DNA of 64,000 nucleotides from JAUZRW01 sp964549915 (GCA_964549915.1 CAZJWX010000004.1:62001-126000); one strand, 5' to 3'; positions 47,420 to 56,784 are shown, counted from the stretch's first letter. The notes: generated from the sequence alone by a model not told the origin. A program made the numbers and translations.

Positions 47420-48946
47420 TCAGCCCGCGCCTGCCATCATCGCGCCGATGCGCTCTATCTGCACCTCATCGCGCCCTACCTCGCCGACGATTTCGCCCTC
47501 GTACATCACCAGGATACGATCCGCCAACAGCAAGATTTCATCCAGGTCTTCGGAGATGAGCAGAATAGCCGTGCCCTGGCTGCGTTGTTCCAGCAGGCGG
47601 CGGTGAATGTATTCAATTGCGCCGATGTCGACGCCGCGTGTGGGTTGTGCTGCGAGGATTACATCGGGTTCGGCATCCAATTCGCGAGCGAGGATCAGCT
47701 TCTGAATGTTGCCGCCAGAGAGGTTGCGGACGCGAGTCTTCTGCGTCGGTGTCTTGATCTCGTAATGTTTGATCGCACGCTGGCAAAAATCGGCAATCGT
47801 GCTGAAATTCATGAACCATCCCCAGCGCGTGAAGCGCCGATCGCGGTAGTCGCGCAGGATGTAATTCTCCGTCACCGTGAATTCCTTCACGATGCCATCT
47901 TCCATACGCTCTTCCGGGATGTACGAGACGCGCATGGCCTTGATACGCGCAGCAGGCGCATTGGTGATGTCCTGTCCGCTCACCCGCACACTACCATTTT
48001 CGACCTTACGCAGCCCCGCAATGACTTCGGCGAGTTCACGCTGACCGTTGCCAGAGACCCCAGCAACGCCGACGATTTCGCCGGAACACACCTGTAGCGA
48101 GACATTCTTCAGGCGGTCATCACCCGTTTCGCCCTTCGCCGTGACATTCTCCAGCGAGAGCCGTGCTTCACCCGGCATCACCTCTTCGTACTCGTACTGG
48201 AAGACAACCGGATGCCCAACCATCAGCTCTGCGAGCAATTCCCGCGTCGCATCCGCTGTGGGGATGGTATCGACATGACGCCCCCCACGCAGCACTGAAA
48301 TCCGATGCGTGAGCTTGAGCACTTCGTTCAATTTGTGCGAGATGAAGACCAGCGCATGTCCATCCTTCGCCATAATGCGCAGCGTATCGAAGAGATTGTC
48401 CGCTTCTTGCGGGGTCAAGACGGCGGTCGGTTCATCGAGAATCAGCAAATCCGTGCCCTTGTAGAGCGCACGCAGAATCTCCACGCGCTGACGCTCACCG
48501 ACGGAAAGCTGCCAGATGGGGCGGGTCGGATCAATGTGCAGGTTGTAGCGTTCGGAAAGTTCTCGCAGGCGGCGCGAGACCACATCCAGATCGAGCCGGA
48601 AACCGCGCGACGATCGCAATCCCAACGCGACATTTTCGGCGACGGTCAGCGATGGCACGAGCATGAAATGCTGGTGTATCATGCCGATGCCATTCTGAAT
48701 CGCCTCGGTGGGCGAGTTAATCTGGACGGGCTGGTCGTTGATCGAAATGCTGCCTTCATCGGCCTGATACAGCCCATAGAGAATCTTCATCAGCGTGGAT
48801 TTGCCTGCGCCGTTCTCGCCGAGCAGGGCATGAATCTCACCGGAATGGACATCAAAATCCACTTGATCAACCGCCAAAACGCCCGGGAACTGCTTCACGA
48901 TTCCCTGCATGGCGACCCGCTGAATACGTGTTGCTGCCGCTTCCAT
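47420..48946 (-). CDS. Nucleoside/purine ABC importer ATPase (double ABC)
   Basis: This protein has two ABC modules in 508 residues, as in the sugar/nucleoside (RbsA/YufO/NupO) class. The first has Walker A GENGAGKST, signature SVGERQRVEIL and Walker B LLILDEPTAVLTP. The second has a weak P-loop (GVSGNGQREL) and signature LSGGNIQKLILAREL, the asymmetry usual for this class. It belongs with the BMP-type binding protein and two permeases that precede it. The location next to purine hydroxylase genes suggests purine or nucleoside uptake. Confidence 0.93.
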   Translation of the reverse strand: MEAAATRIQRVAMQGIVKQFPGVLAVDQVDFDVHSGEIHALLGENGAGKSTLMKILYGLYQADEGSISINDQPVQINSPTEAIQNGIGMIHQHFMLVPSLTVAENVALGLRSSRGFRLDLDVVSRRLRELSERYNLHIDPTRPIWQLSVGERQRVEILRALYKGTDLLILDEPTAVLTPQEADNLFDTLRIMAKDGHALVFISHKLNEVLKLTHRISVLRGGRHVDTIPTADATRELLAELMVGHPVVFQYEYEEVMPGEARLSLENVTAKGETGDDRLKNVSLQVCSGEIVGVAGVSGNGQRELAEVIAGLRKVENGSVRVSGQDITNAPAARIKAMRVSYIPEERMEDGIVKEFTVTENYILRDYRDRRFTRWGWFMNFSTIADFCQRAIKHYEIKTPTQKTRVRNLSGGNIQKLILARELDAEPDVILAAQPTRGVDIGAIEYIHRRLLEQRSQGTAILLISEDLDEILLLADRILVMYEGEIVGEVGRDEVQIERIGAMMAGAG

Positions 48947-49032
48947 AACTCGCTATCCCTCAGAAACAAAGGGGGATGCGTGGCAGGCCACCGCACATCC
49001 CACCCGTTTTCGTTTCAGTTCAGTCTGCGTAA

Positions 49033-50064
49033 TCAGCCTTCTTCAGTGGCTTCCGGTTCCGGTGCCTCTTCCTCATCTTCCGGGAAGATCACGATGTCAC
49101 CCGCCACGATGCCTTCAGTCAGTTCATCGACCTGCGCTTGCAATTCCGCAATGGCTTCTTCATCACCACCCGCATAGAATTCGCTGATCTCCATCGCCAG
49201 GCCGCCGTTTTCCAGGTCAATGGTGAACGCCTGACCACCCAGAGTGCCTTCATCCATCAGGCCGATGATCTCTTCCAGAACGACTTCCCACTTATAAACC
49301 TGGAAGACCACACCTGACTCAGCCGCGAGTTCTTCCTGGCTGGTCTGCGTGCCGAACCAGAGCAACTCCTCGTCCAGCGCAACCGCGATCGGCCCGACCA
49401 CCATCTGCGCCGTGCCCGTCAGGATGTCTGCTCCATTGGCGACATGGGTGTTGGCGGCTTCCGTTGCCAGCGGCACATCGCCGAAGGACTGGATGTAGAC
49501 TACATTCACTTCCGCATCGGGGTCGGTGGCTTCCGCACCTGCGACGAAACCATCCACATAGAGCTTGGCGTCGCCCACTTCAATCGGGCCAACGACGCCG
49601 ATCACGCCGCTCTCGGTCATTTCCGCCGCAATGACGCCATTGATGTAACCGCCCTCTTCTGCCGCAGCGGTGTAAGCAAAGACGTTATCCAGCCCGAAGG
49701 TATCTTCATCCGTGCCCCAGGCAAAGGAAATTTCCGGGAATTCCGGCGCGAGTTCTTCCAGAATCGAGCCATACTGCGAACCATGCGCGATGACCAGATC
49801 GTACTCGCCCGATGATGCCCAGTCGCGCAGCGCCACTGCTGCATCATCGACGACGAACGTGCCATCCTGGAAATCGAATTGGAAGTTCTCTTCGCCGTGA
49901 GTTTCCTGCATTGCCAGCAGGGCATCATACATGCTCTGGCTGAAGGCCAGGTCGTCGGTCGCGCTGGGAGCAACCACCGCCACGCGGAAAACGTCGTCTT
50001 GCGCCAGGGTCGGCGCCAGTACCAGTGTGAACAGAACCATCAGTAGAGCAATGCGTTTGACCAT
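49033..50064 (-). CDS. BMP-family substrate-binding protein
   Basis: This basic membrane protein (Med/BmpA/PnrA) family binding protein generally binds purine nucleosides or related compounds. I chose the ATG at 50064, preceded by GGAGGAA. A signal peptide ends near LAQDD. The body holds DLVIAHGSQYGSILEELA and EEGGYINGVIAAEM, typical of the family, and the C-terminus is acidic (EDEEEAPEPEATEEG). There is no lipobox cysteine. It is the third gene of the importer operon. Confidence 0.9.
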   Translation of the reverse strand: MVKRIALLMVLFTLVLAPTLAQDDVFRVAVVAPSATDDLAFSQSMYDALLAMQETHGEENFQFDFQDGTFVVDDAAVALRDWASSGEYDLVIAHGSQYGSILEELAPEFPEISFAWGTDEDTFGLDNVFAYTAAAEEGGYINGVIAAEMTESGVIGVVGPIEVGDAKLYVDGFVAGAEATDPDAEVNVVYIQSFGDVPLATEAANTHVANGADILTGTAQMVVGPIAVALDEELLWFGTQTSQEELAAESGVVFQVYKWEVVLEEIIGLMDEGTLGGQAFTIDLENGGLAMEISEFYAGGDEEAIAELQAQVDELTEGIVAGDIVIFPEDEEEAPEPEATEEG

Positions 50065-50157
50065 GTGCGTTCCTCCGTCGAGTCTTACATTGAATAAAGC
50101 TGCATATATGGGCAACAGGAACAAGCCGCCGCGTACTGGCTTCCCCCGCCTGTTCCC

Positions 50158-51084
50158 CTACATACCACGAGTGAATGGTTTGGTGAGCGCGGTCGGTTTC
50201 TCCCGGCTACGCGAAGTGAGCACCAACGCCAGGATCGTGATGATCGGCGGTGCCATCACGGTGAACTCCGACGGAATATCGACGCCGATGACATTAATTT
50301 GCAATTGTAGCGCGTTGACGAAGCTAAACAGCAGCGCCCCCGCCATGACGCCGTAGGGACGCCACGCGCCGAAATAGACCAGCGCCACCGCAATGAAGCC
50401 CTGCCCCGCCGTGAGGTTCTGCTGGAAGACATTCAGCAGCGCGATGGAAAGCGATGCACCTGCCAGGCCAGAGAACATGCCGCCGATGATGACACAGGCG
50501 TAACGCACCCTCGCCACGCTGACCCCCATCGCATCCGCCGCTTCGGGAGTCTGCCCGACGGCACGCACCGAAAGGCCGAAGGTGGTCTTATTCAGCACAT
50601 AGGCCGAAATCGGCACCGCCAGAAAGGCTGCGTAAACCAGAATGCTGTGATCGAAGAAAATCTGCCCGATCCCCAGAAATTCGATGTCCGACAGGATGGG
50701 AAAGTGAATTCGTGGGAAGCCATCGACCGAGCGCGGCGTACCGACCAGTTCCTGGAAGAGCAGTTCGCTCAAGCCCAGGCCGAAGAGGTAGATGCCGATG
50801 CCACTGATGCCCTGTTCTGCCTTGAGCGTCACGCTGACGAAGGCCGTCGCCAGCCCCATCAAAGCGCCGATGATGAGGGCAACCAGCACCCCCAGCAGCA
50901 GACTCCCCGTTTGCAGCACGGCATAGAATGCGCTAAACGCCCCCAGCAGCATGATGCCGTCCACACCCAGGTTGAGCACGCCGCTGCGCTGCCCGTACAT
51001 TTCACCCAGGGCGGCGAAAAGGTAGGGCGTCGCCAAACGGATGGTGGTGGCGAATACACTGGCAGTAAAAATACTCTCGATCAT
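50158..51084 (-). CDS. Nucleoside-type ABC importer permease (YufQ-like)
   Basis: This BPD_transp_2 family permease of 308 residues with eight to ten helices contains AALGEMYGQRSGVLNLGVDG (start conserved in the class) and a central VRAVGQTPEAADAMGVSVAR, the site that contacts the ATPase. Its ATG overlaps the stop of the preceding permease (ATGA). It forms the membrane channel with that protein. Confidence 0.92.
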   Translation of the reverse strand: MIESIFTASVFATTIRLATPYLFAALGEMYGQRSGVLNLGVDGIMLLGAFSAFYAVLQTGSLLLGVLVALIIGALMGLATAFVSVTLKAEQGISGIGIYLFGLGLSELLFQELVGTPRSVDGFPRIHFPILSDIEFLGIGQIFFDHSILVYAAFLAVPISAYVLNKTTFGLSVRAVGQTPEAADAMGVSVARVRYACVIIGGMFSGLAGASLSIALLNVFQQNLTAGQGFIAVALVYFGAWRPYGVMAGALLFSFVNALQLQINVIGVDIPSEFTVMAPPIITILALVLTSRSREKPTALTKPFTRGM

Positions 51085-52265
51085 GACGGTTGCTCCGCCT
51101 TCTCTTTGGGTATCTCGACTCCTTCGCCCGTCGTCACGCGTGCGAGTTCGGTCAGGTTGCGCCGCTGCATCCGCCGCTGGATGAAAAACTGGCTGCTGAC
51201 GACGAAGACGACGACGATCCCGTTGATTGTGGTGATGAGCGATGCATTGACGCCGACTTCACGCTGCATATTCTGTGCGCCGACCAGCAAGCCGCCGAAG
51301 AGCGCCGATGACGGAATCGCCCCCAGCGGGTTCAAACCGCCGAAGAGCGCCGCTACGATGCCATTGAATCCGGCACTGGCCGTGAAACCCGCTGGTGAGC
51401 CGTCAGTTTGCAGGCGATATTGCAGCCCCAGAACCTGCACGACACCGGCCAGCCCTGCCATGCCCCCGGCCAGGAACATCGCCAGCACCATCTCACGTTT
51501 GACGTTCATCCCCGCGTAACGCGCGGCACGCTGGTTCAACCCAACCGCGCGAATGCGGAAGCCGATGATCGTTCGGCGCAGCAAAATGTAGATGACGATG
51601 GCCAGGACGATCGCAATCAGCAGACCCCAGTGCAACCGCGTGCGATCGAAGAGACTGCCATCGAAAAAGGGAATGGTCAGGCGCGGCAGTTGGGCGATGT
51701 CTACAATACGCGCAGTTTTGGGGATGTTGTTGAAACCCGCCGCTTCGGGGTCAAGCATGGGGCCATTCAACAGGTAATTCATCAACTGCACCGCCACCTG
51801 ATTGAGCATGATGGTGCTGAGAATCTCGTTCACATCGAAATAGGCCTTGAGGAAACCCGCGATCCCGCCGTATAAGCCGCCTGCGATGAACGCGACGACC
51901 AGCGCCAGCGGAATCACGAGCCAGCCAATCGAGTCGCCGACGCTGATGGTGACGGCTGTCCCCGCCAGCGCCCCCAGGATCATCTGCCCCTCGCCACCGA
52001 TGTTGATGACACCACCCCGGAAGGCGATGGTAATGCCAATCGCGACGAACAGAATCGGCGTGGCTTTCACGAGCGTTTCGGCAGTGGAATTCTCAGTTCC
52101 GAATGCACCCTCAACAATCGCGGCGAAGGCCACCAGCGGGTTCGCCCCCAGCGAAAGCAGCAAGAGTGCCGAGACCAGCAGCGCCGCCAGAATCGCCAGG
52201 AAGGCAGGTACCAGGTCGGAAAGGCGGTTTAATGGAGTTCGGAGGGTAGTTCGCAATGCCTGCAT
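51081..52265 (-). CDS. Nucleoside-type ABC importer permease (YufP-like)
   Basis: This is the first gene of the importer operon: a 394-residue BPD_transp_2 permease. It has the N-terminal hydrophobic helices, FRGGVINIGGEGQMILGAL (conserved in the class) and the ATPase-contact loop RIRAVGLNQRAARYAGMNVK. The carboxy tail is charged and cytoplasmic. It is divergent from carbamate kinase with a 470-base gap. Confidence 0.92.
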   Translation of the reverse strand: MQALRTTLRTPLNRLSDLVPAFLAILAALLVSALLLLSLGANPLVAFAAIVEGAFGTENSTAETLVKATPILFVAIGITIAFRGGVINIGGEGQMILGALAGTAVTISVGDSIGWLVIPLALVVAFIAGGLYGGIAGFLKAYFDVNEILSTIMLNQVAVQLMNYLLNGPMLDPEAAGFNNIPKTARIVDIAQLPRLTIPFFDGSLFDRTRLHWGLLIAIVLAIVIYILLRRTIIGFRIRAVGLNQRAARYAGMNVKREMVLAMFLAGGMAGLAGVVQVLGLQYRLQTDGSPAGFTASAGFNGIVAALFGGLNPLGAIPSSALFGGLLVGAQNMQREVGVNASLITTINGIVVVFVVSSQFFIQRRMQRRNLTELARVTTGEGVEIPKEKAEQPS

Positions 52266-52735
52266 TCAGGGTTTTCCATACCACATAGCCATTGGGTAAG
52301 CAGGTGTAGCCGATACCAGGAGCAGCCGCGGGAGTCGGTCAACTTGTGAAGCAGTACATGTCGGGAGACAGCAATGCAGGTCAGGTGCCGCGACGGAACT
52401 GCACAACTCGCACGCTAGGATAACAGGCCAGCGCGTTCGACGAATTGGACAACTCTACGAGATATTCCGCCCTATCTTCATACACTTTTAATAAGCCTGT
52501 TTTCTGCGCGTTCAAGCCGCTTCCATATAGGCGAACGCTCCACTGTCAATCAGCGTGGATTTGAGATTACCCTGATTGTTAAGAGTTGACAAATCAATGT
52601 GCTGAATGTCATGCATGTGCACTACATTGCCGCGCCGGAGTCCGCCACATGTGCAGAAACAACGGATTGATATACAATCCTCGCACGGGCACAGGCGCGA
52701 GGGTCTTCCTCGACCACCACTAGATTGGATGCACC
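52266..52735. other. Divergent control region of the purine locus
   Basis: This 470-base gap contains no credible gene. Both arms of the locus start from it. Weak promoter candidates are TTGAAC with ATTAAA (17-base spacer, minus strand, about 52490-52520) for the importer side and a TATACAAT box near 52671 for the kinase side. A stretch around 52605-52620 holds overlapping palindromes (ATGCAT, GTGCAC). A shared regulator site is plausible but I could not identify one, and no regulator gene is near. Confidence 0.4.
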
Positions 52736-53689
52736 ATGCAAGCGAGAGGCAAACTGGCCGTCATTGCCATCGGCGGCAATTCCATCATCAAAGACCCCAA
52801 GAATCCCGGTATCGCGCGGCAGTGGGATGCCGTGCGGCAGACAACCGACCACATCGCGCATGTCATCGCAGCGGGGTATCAGGTCGTCATCACGCATGGC
52901 AACGGCCCACAGGTCGGCTATATTCTGCGGCGCGGTGAAATCGCGGCGAAACACGGTATCCACGATGTCCCCCTGGATCTGGTCGTGGCGGATACCCAGG
53001 GCAGCATCGGCTACATGCTGCAACAAGCGCTGGACAATTCCATCCGGCGCATCGGGATCAGTCGCACGGTCGTGTCCATCGTGACGCAGGTGCGTGTCAG
53101 CCCGCACGATCCGGCCTTCCAGAACCCGACAAAGCCCGTTGGCGGCTTCATGAGCGAAGAAGAAGCTCAAAAATCCGAAGCCGATGGCTGGCACGTCATG
53201 GAAGACGCGGGACGTGGATGGCGGCGCGTGGTTCCCTCCCCCAGGCCAGAGACGATCCTGGAAATCAACCCGATTCATGATCTGATGATGGCGGGCTATA
53301 TCGTCGTCGCGTCCGGGGGCGGTGGGGTACCCGTGGTGCGCAATGAGCAGGGCAGCCTGCGCGGGGTCGCAGCCGTCATCGATAAAGACCTTGCCAGCAG
53401 CCTATTGGCGGAAAAACTACGCGCAGATGTCTTCTTGATCTCGACGGGTGTGCCGCAGGTCTACCTCCACTTCAACACGCCACAGCAGCGCGCGCTGGAT
53501 TCGATCACGCTGCAAGAAGCCCAGCAGTACATTGACGAAGGTCACTTTGCGACGGGGAGCATGCTGCCGAAGATGCAGGCGGCGGTGCAGTTCATCCGCA
53601 ATGGTGGCCCACGCGCGATTATCACCGATCCGGAACATTTGCTGAAGGCCATTCAAGGCGAGGCCGGAACGCACATTCTGCCGGGATGA
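52736..53689 (+). CDS. arcC: Carbamate kinase
   Basis: It makes ATP from carbamoyl phosphate and ADP, releasing carbamate. The N-terminus AVIAIGGNSIIKD, VVITHGNGPQVG and the late FATGSMLPKMQAAVQFI are characteristic. The 317 residues are the usual size. E. coli's purine cluster has the equivalent YqeA. No arginine deiminase genes are present, which points to YgeW as the source of carbamoyl phosphate. It is the first gene of the rightward unit and is followed by two PLP enzymes. Confidence 0.95.
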   Translation: MQARGKLAVIAIGGNSIIKDPKNPGIARQWDAVRQTTDHIAHVIAAGYQVVITHGNGPQVGYILRRGEIAAKHGIHDVPLDLVVADTQGSIGYMLQQALDNSIRRIGISRTVVSIVTQVRVSPHDPAFQNPTKPVGGFMSEEEAQKSEADGWHVMEDAGRGWRRVVPSPRPETILEINPIHDLMMAGYIVVASGGGGVPVVRNEQGSLRGVAAVIDKDLASSLLAEKLRADVFLISTGVPQVYLHFNTPQQRALDSITLQEAQQYIDEGHFATGSMLPKMQAAVQFIRNGGPRAIITDPEHLLKAIQGEAGTHILPG

Positions 53690-53717
53690 TCGCAGCAACA
53701 CGTAAGGAAAGCAACAG

Positions 53718-54968
53718 ATGGTACCGATCAAGACTTTGCGCGATACCGTGACCGGGGCGGATTTCGCCCCGGATGGAATCGCCTATTTCAACCCGGATGT
53801 GGGACAGGTTGCCACGCTGGATGTGCTCTACGATTACGAAACGCTTCGTGCAACCGTTGACCGCGATAAGCTCAGTGCCTCACGGGAGACGACGCTCTGG
53901 CGCTACGGGGATTTGCTGCCGATTGCACCGGACACGCAGGTTCCGCCGCTGGCTGTCGGCTGGACGCCGCTGTATCCCGCGCCGCGCCTGCGCGAATCCC
54001 TGGGCTTGCGCCAGGCCTGGGTCAAGGATGATGGTGCCAACCCCACTGGCTCACTGAAAGACCGCGCCAGCACGATGGTCGTCGCTCGTGCGCTGGAAAT
54101 GGGCGTAAAAGTCGTCAGCACTGCCAGCACGGGCAACGCTGCTGCGGCACTGGCTGGCGTGGGTGCATCGGTGAACTATGCCGACATGGACATCATCATC
54201 TTCGTTCCCGCCACAGCCCCGGAAGCCAAGATCGCGCAGCTCCTGGTCTATGGCGCGACGGTGCTGCTGGTCGAAGATACCTATGATACCGCCTTCGACC
54301 TCTGTTATGAGATGTGCGTCGCCGAGAACTGGTACTGCCGCAACACCGGAATCAACCCCTTCACGACCGAGGGCAAGAAAACTGCCGCCTATGAAATCGC
54401 CGAGCAGTTGAACTGGGAAGCTCCCGACGCCGTTGTGGTCAGCGTGGGTGATGGCAGCATCATCGGCGGCGTGTACAAAGGCTTCTGGGACCTGCACCAA
54501 CTGGGCTGGATCAATCGCATGCCGCGGCTGATCGGCGTGCAGGCCAGCGGGAGTTCGCCCCTGGTGAAAGCCTGGGAAAATGGCGTGGACGCAGTCGATA
54601 TGCAGCGGGAGGAGGTACAGACGATTGCAGATAGCATCTCCGCCGGGTTGCCCCGCGACCGCGTGAAGGCGCTACGTGCCGTGCGCGAAACGGGCGGTGC
54701 CTTCGTCGCTGTACCGGATGAAGAGATCATCGCGGCGATTCCCCAGTTCGCCCGCCTCACTGGTGTCTTCGCTGAACCAAGCTGTGCGGTAACCTACCCT
54801 GGCGCAAAACGCGCTTTAGAAGCAGGCTATTTGAAGCCCGACGATCGCGTAGTCTTCCTGAGCACGGGCAATGGCCTGAAAGATGTACGCCGTGCGCAGG
54901 AATCCGTCTCGGGGGGACTGCGAGTCGCCCCCAGCATGGACGCCATTCGCGCAGCTTTGAACCTGTAG
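53718..54968 (+). CDS. Threonine synthase-like PLP enzyme
   Basis: This fold-type II PLP enzyme of 416 residues has the Schiff-base lysine in ANPTGSLKDRAS and the phosphate-binding TASTGNAAAALAG, as in Thermus-type threonine synthases. The position right after carbamate kinase argues against simple threonine synthesis; a beta-elimination of an amino acid made by the purine route (such as 2,3-diaminopropionate, handled by YgeX in E. coli) is an attractive alternative. That is inference. The gap to the next gene is 27 bases, so the two enzymes probably work together. Confidence 0.82.
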   Translation: MVPIKTLRDTVTGADFAPDGIAYFNPDVGQVATLDVLYDYETLRATVDRDKLSASRETTLWRYGDLLPIAPDTQVPPLAVGWTPLYPAPRLRESLGLRQAWVKDDGANPTGSLKDRASTMVVARALEMGVKVVSTASTGNAAAALAGVGASVNYADMDIIIFVPATAPEAKIAQLLVYGATVLLVEDTYDTAFDLCYEMCVAENWYCRNTGINPFTTEGKKTAAYEIAEQLNWEAPDAVVVSVGDGSIIGGVYKGFWDLHQLGWINRMPRLIGVQASGSSPLVKAWENGVDAVDMQREEVQTIADSISAGLPRDRVKALRAVRETGGAFVAVPDEEIIAAIPQFARLTGVFAEPSCAVTYPGAKRALEAGYLKPDDRVVFLSTGNGLKDVRRAQESVSGGLRVAPSMDAIRAALNL

Positions 54969-54995
54969 AGAATCATCAATCGTAGGAGCAAGACC

Positions 54996-56387
54996 GTGAT
55001 TACTGGCCCGACATTTGAAGAGATGCTGCATCCAGAAAAGATTGCCCCGGAAATCCGGGCACGTGCGCTGGCTGCGCTGAAAGATGACCCACTCGATCCC
55101 ATCAACCTGTTCAACATCACCTGGCGCGATGCCGACAACAACATTCATTACGTGGTGCTCCCCCCCGAACTGACAGGAGTCAAAGCCCCGATTGTGGTCA
55201 TGTACGGCAGGGAGTTCCCTTCCGGCAGCCACAAGGTCGGCCCTGCCTACTCGATTCTGCTGGAAAAGGAACTCTTCGGCGAAGTCGATCCGGCAGTGCA
55301 CCGCCTGGTATGGCCTTCCACCGGGAATTACGGCATCGGCGGTGCCTGGGTCGGCGGACGCATGGGCTGCAACAGCCTGGTCGTGCTGCCGGAGGAAATG
55401 AGCCAGGAGCGCTTTGATCGCATCGAGAGCTACGGCGCACAGGTCATCAAAACCATCGGCTCCGAAAGCAACGTCAAGGAAATCTACGACGAAACCTGGC
55501 GCTTGCGGCAAGACCCCAACACCCGCGTCCTGAATCAGTTCGAGGAAATGGGCAACTACCGCTTCCATTACCATGTCACGGGCAATACCGCTGTCGAACT
55601 CATGGCGGAATTGCAGGAAAAAGGCATCGGCAACGGTAAAACGGCGGCCTTCGTCTGGGCGATGGGCAGCGCGGGCACGATTGCCGCCGGGGATCGCCTG
55701 AAGCAAGTCTTCCCGGATTGCAAGATCGTCGGCCTGGAACCCGTGCAGTGCCCCACAATGTTCAGCAACGGTTACGGCGCACACGAGATTCAGGGCATCG
55801 GCGACAAGCACGTCACCTGGATCCACAACACCTTCAACATGGATGCACTGATGTGCATTGACGACATGGACTGCCTGAAGGGGTTGCAATTGCTCTCCGA
55901 ACCCATCGGGCGCGAGACACTGGTCAGGCGCTATGGTGCAGATGAAGAACTGGTTGAAAAACTCGGTGATCTCTTCGGCATCAGCAGCATTTGTCACATC
56001 CTCGGCTCAATCAAGACTGCCAAAGAATTTGACTTCGGCGAAGATGATGTAATCCTCACCGCCGCCGCCGACAGCCTGGATCGTTACTATTCCGTGATGG
56101 ATTGGATGCGAGCACAATATGGCGCACTGGACGAGGCCGCCGCTGTTGGGCGCATTGAAGGGGTGTTTTACGGCGCGAAGACCGATTACGTCCAGCATGC
56201 GACCCCCAACAATCACCAGCGCTGGCACAATCTCAAGTACTACACCTGGGTGGAACAACAGGGCAAAACCATCGCCGAACTGGACGCCCAACGCGACCCG
56301 GCATGGTGGGAAGCGCACCAGCAGCGCGTCGCTGAAATCGACGAACGCCTGCTGGAAGAGCGCAAAAAAGCCACACAAAAAGCCTGA
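54996..56387 (+). CDS. Cysteine synthase-like PLP enzyme of unclear substrate
   Basis: This is a second fold-type II PLP enzyme of 463 residues. The likely Schiff-base lysine is in EFPSGSHKVGPAYS, and WPSTGNYGIGGAW forms the substrate loop. WAMGSAGTIAAGD resembles the glycine loop that binds the PLP phosphate. SHKVGPA differs from the common SxKDR motif, so it is a divergent subfamily, also with a long helical tail. Its GTG start follows a GGAGCA site. It is the last gene of the rightward unit; a lyase or ammonia-releasing role in the purine route is inferred from position. Confidence 0.82.
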   Translation: MITGPTFEEMLHPEKIAPEIRARALAALKDDPLDPINLFNITWRDADNNIHYVVLPPELTGVKAPIVVMYGREFPSGSHKVGPAYSILLEKELFGEVDPAVHRLVWPSTGNYGIGGAWVGGRMGCNSLVVLPEEMSQERFDRIESYGAQVIKTIGSESNVKEIYDETWRLRQDPNTRVLNQFEEMGNYRFHYHVTGNTAVELMAELQEKGIGNGKTAAFVWAMGSAGTIAAGDRLKQVFPDCKIVGLEPVQCPTMFSNGYGAHEIQGIGDKHVTWIHNTFNMDALMCIDDMDCLKGLQLLSEPIGRETLVRRYGADEELVEKLGDLFGISSICHILGSIKTAKEFDFGEDDVILTAAADSLDRYYSVMDWMRAQYGALDEAAAVGRIEGVFYGAKTDYVQHATPNNHQRWHNLKYYTWVEQQGKTIAELDAQRDPAWWEAHQQRVAEIDERLLEERKKATQKA

Positions 56388-56411
56388 ATGTAGTCAGGGA
56401 GGCAAACGACT

Positions 56412-56574
56412 GTGAACATGGCCTTCGAGGAAATTATCACGTTCCTGGCATCATCTACCAACTGTGGATTAGCTCATAGCGTACAAGCTGCCTGAACGCT
56501 TGCAGCAGCGGATAAGCGAATTGCTAAAGAAAAATCGTGCGGTTGCAGGCAAAAGCAAAACAAAATCAGGGTAG
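56412..56574 (+). pseudogene. Frameshifted remnant of a small antitoxin-like gene
   Basis: One frame reads MAFEEIITFLASST, then a stop soon follows. A second frame, shifted near 56480, continues YKLPERLQQRISELLKKNRA to a stop at 56572. Joined, they resemble short proteins of the pattern EEIIAFLAS...PxxxQxRIxxLLxKNR that are common in Chloroflexota and cyanobacteria, often placed before PIN-type toxins. No toxin follows. I see this as debris; the family assignment is by eye only. Confidence 0.5.
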
Positions 56575-56610
56575 CCAATGACACCCCGTATATCGGCTGC
56601 CCTCCGGCCA

Positions 56611-56722
56611 GAAGCCACTGGCGTGGAATTGGCATTCCACTTCTCACACAAAACAACAAGTATTGAGGCCCGGACACGCCAGAAGAACCACCTGGCTGAA
56701 TAAGAACACCTTGTTCAACAAG
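56611..56722. repeat. Dispersed repeat, copy 2
   Basis: This is the longer copy of the element at 139-222. Near the left end GTGGAAT-TGGC-ATTCCAC forms a perfect 7-bp hairpin, and at the right end CTTGTTCAACAAG is a palindrome. It lies in the convergent gap between the PLP enzyme and the SDR gene, next to the antitoxin-like remnant. The minus strand keeps an open frame (VVLCEKW...STPVAS) in both copies, which may be a trace of coding origin. Confidence 0.7.
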
Positions 56723-56784
56723 TGATTGAACGGGCGAACAATTGCTGTGAGTAGTGCCTCAGGAGCGGATGTGAGCGGGCTGTA

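Noticed and set aside
46139..48097. Long plus-strand open frame of 652 codons
   Set aside because: It lies antisense to ygeY and the ABC ATPase, has no family motifs, and is explained by the GC-rich codon pattern of those genes.
53718..54968. Naming this gene ygeX or thrC
   Set aside because: The sequence is threonine synthase-like, not diaminopropionate ammonia-lyase-like, while the context speaks against threonine synthesis, so no symbol is given.
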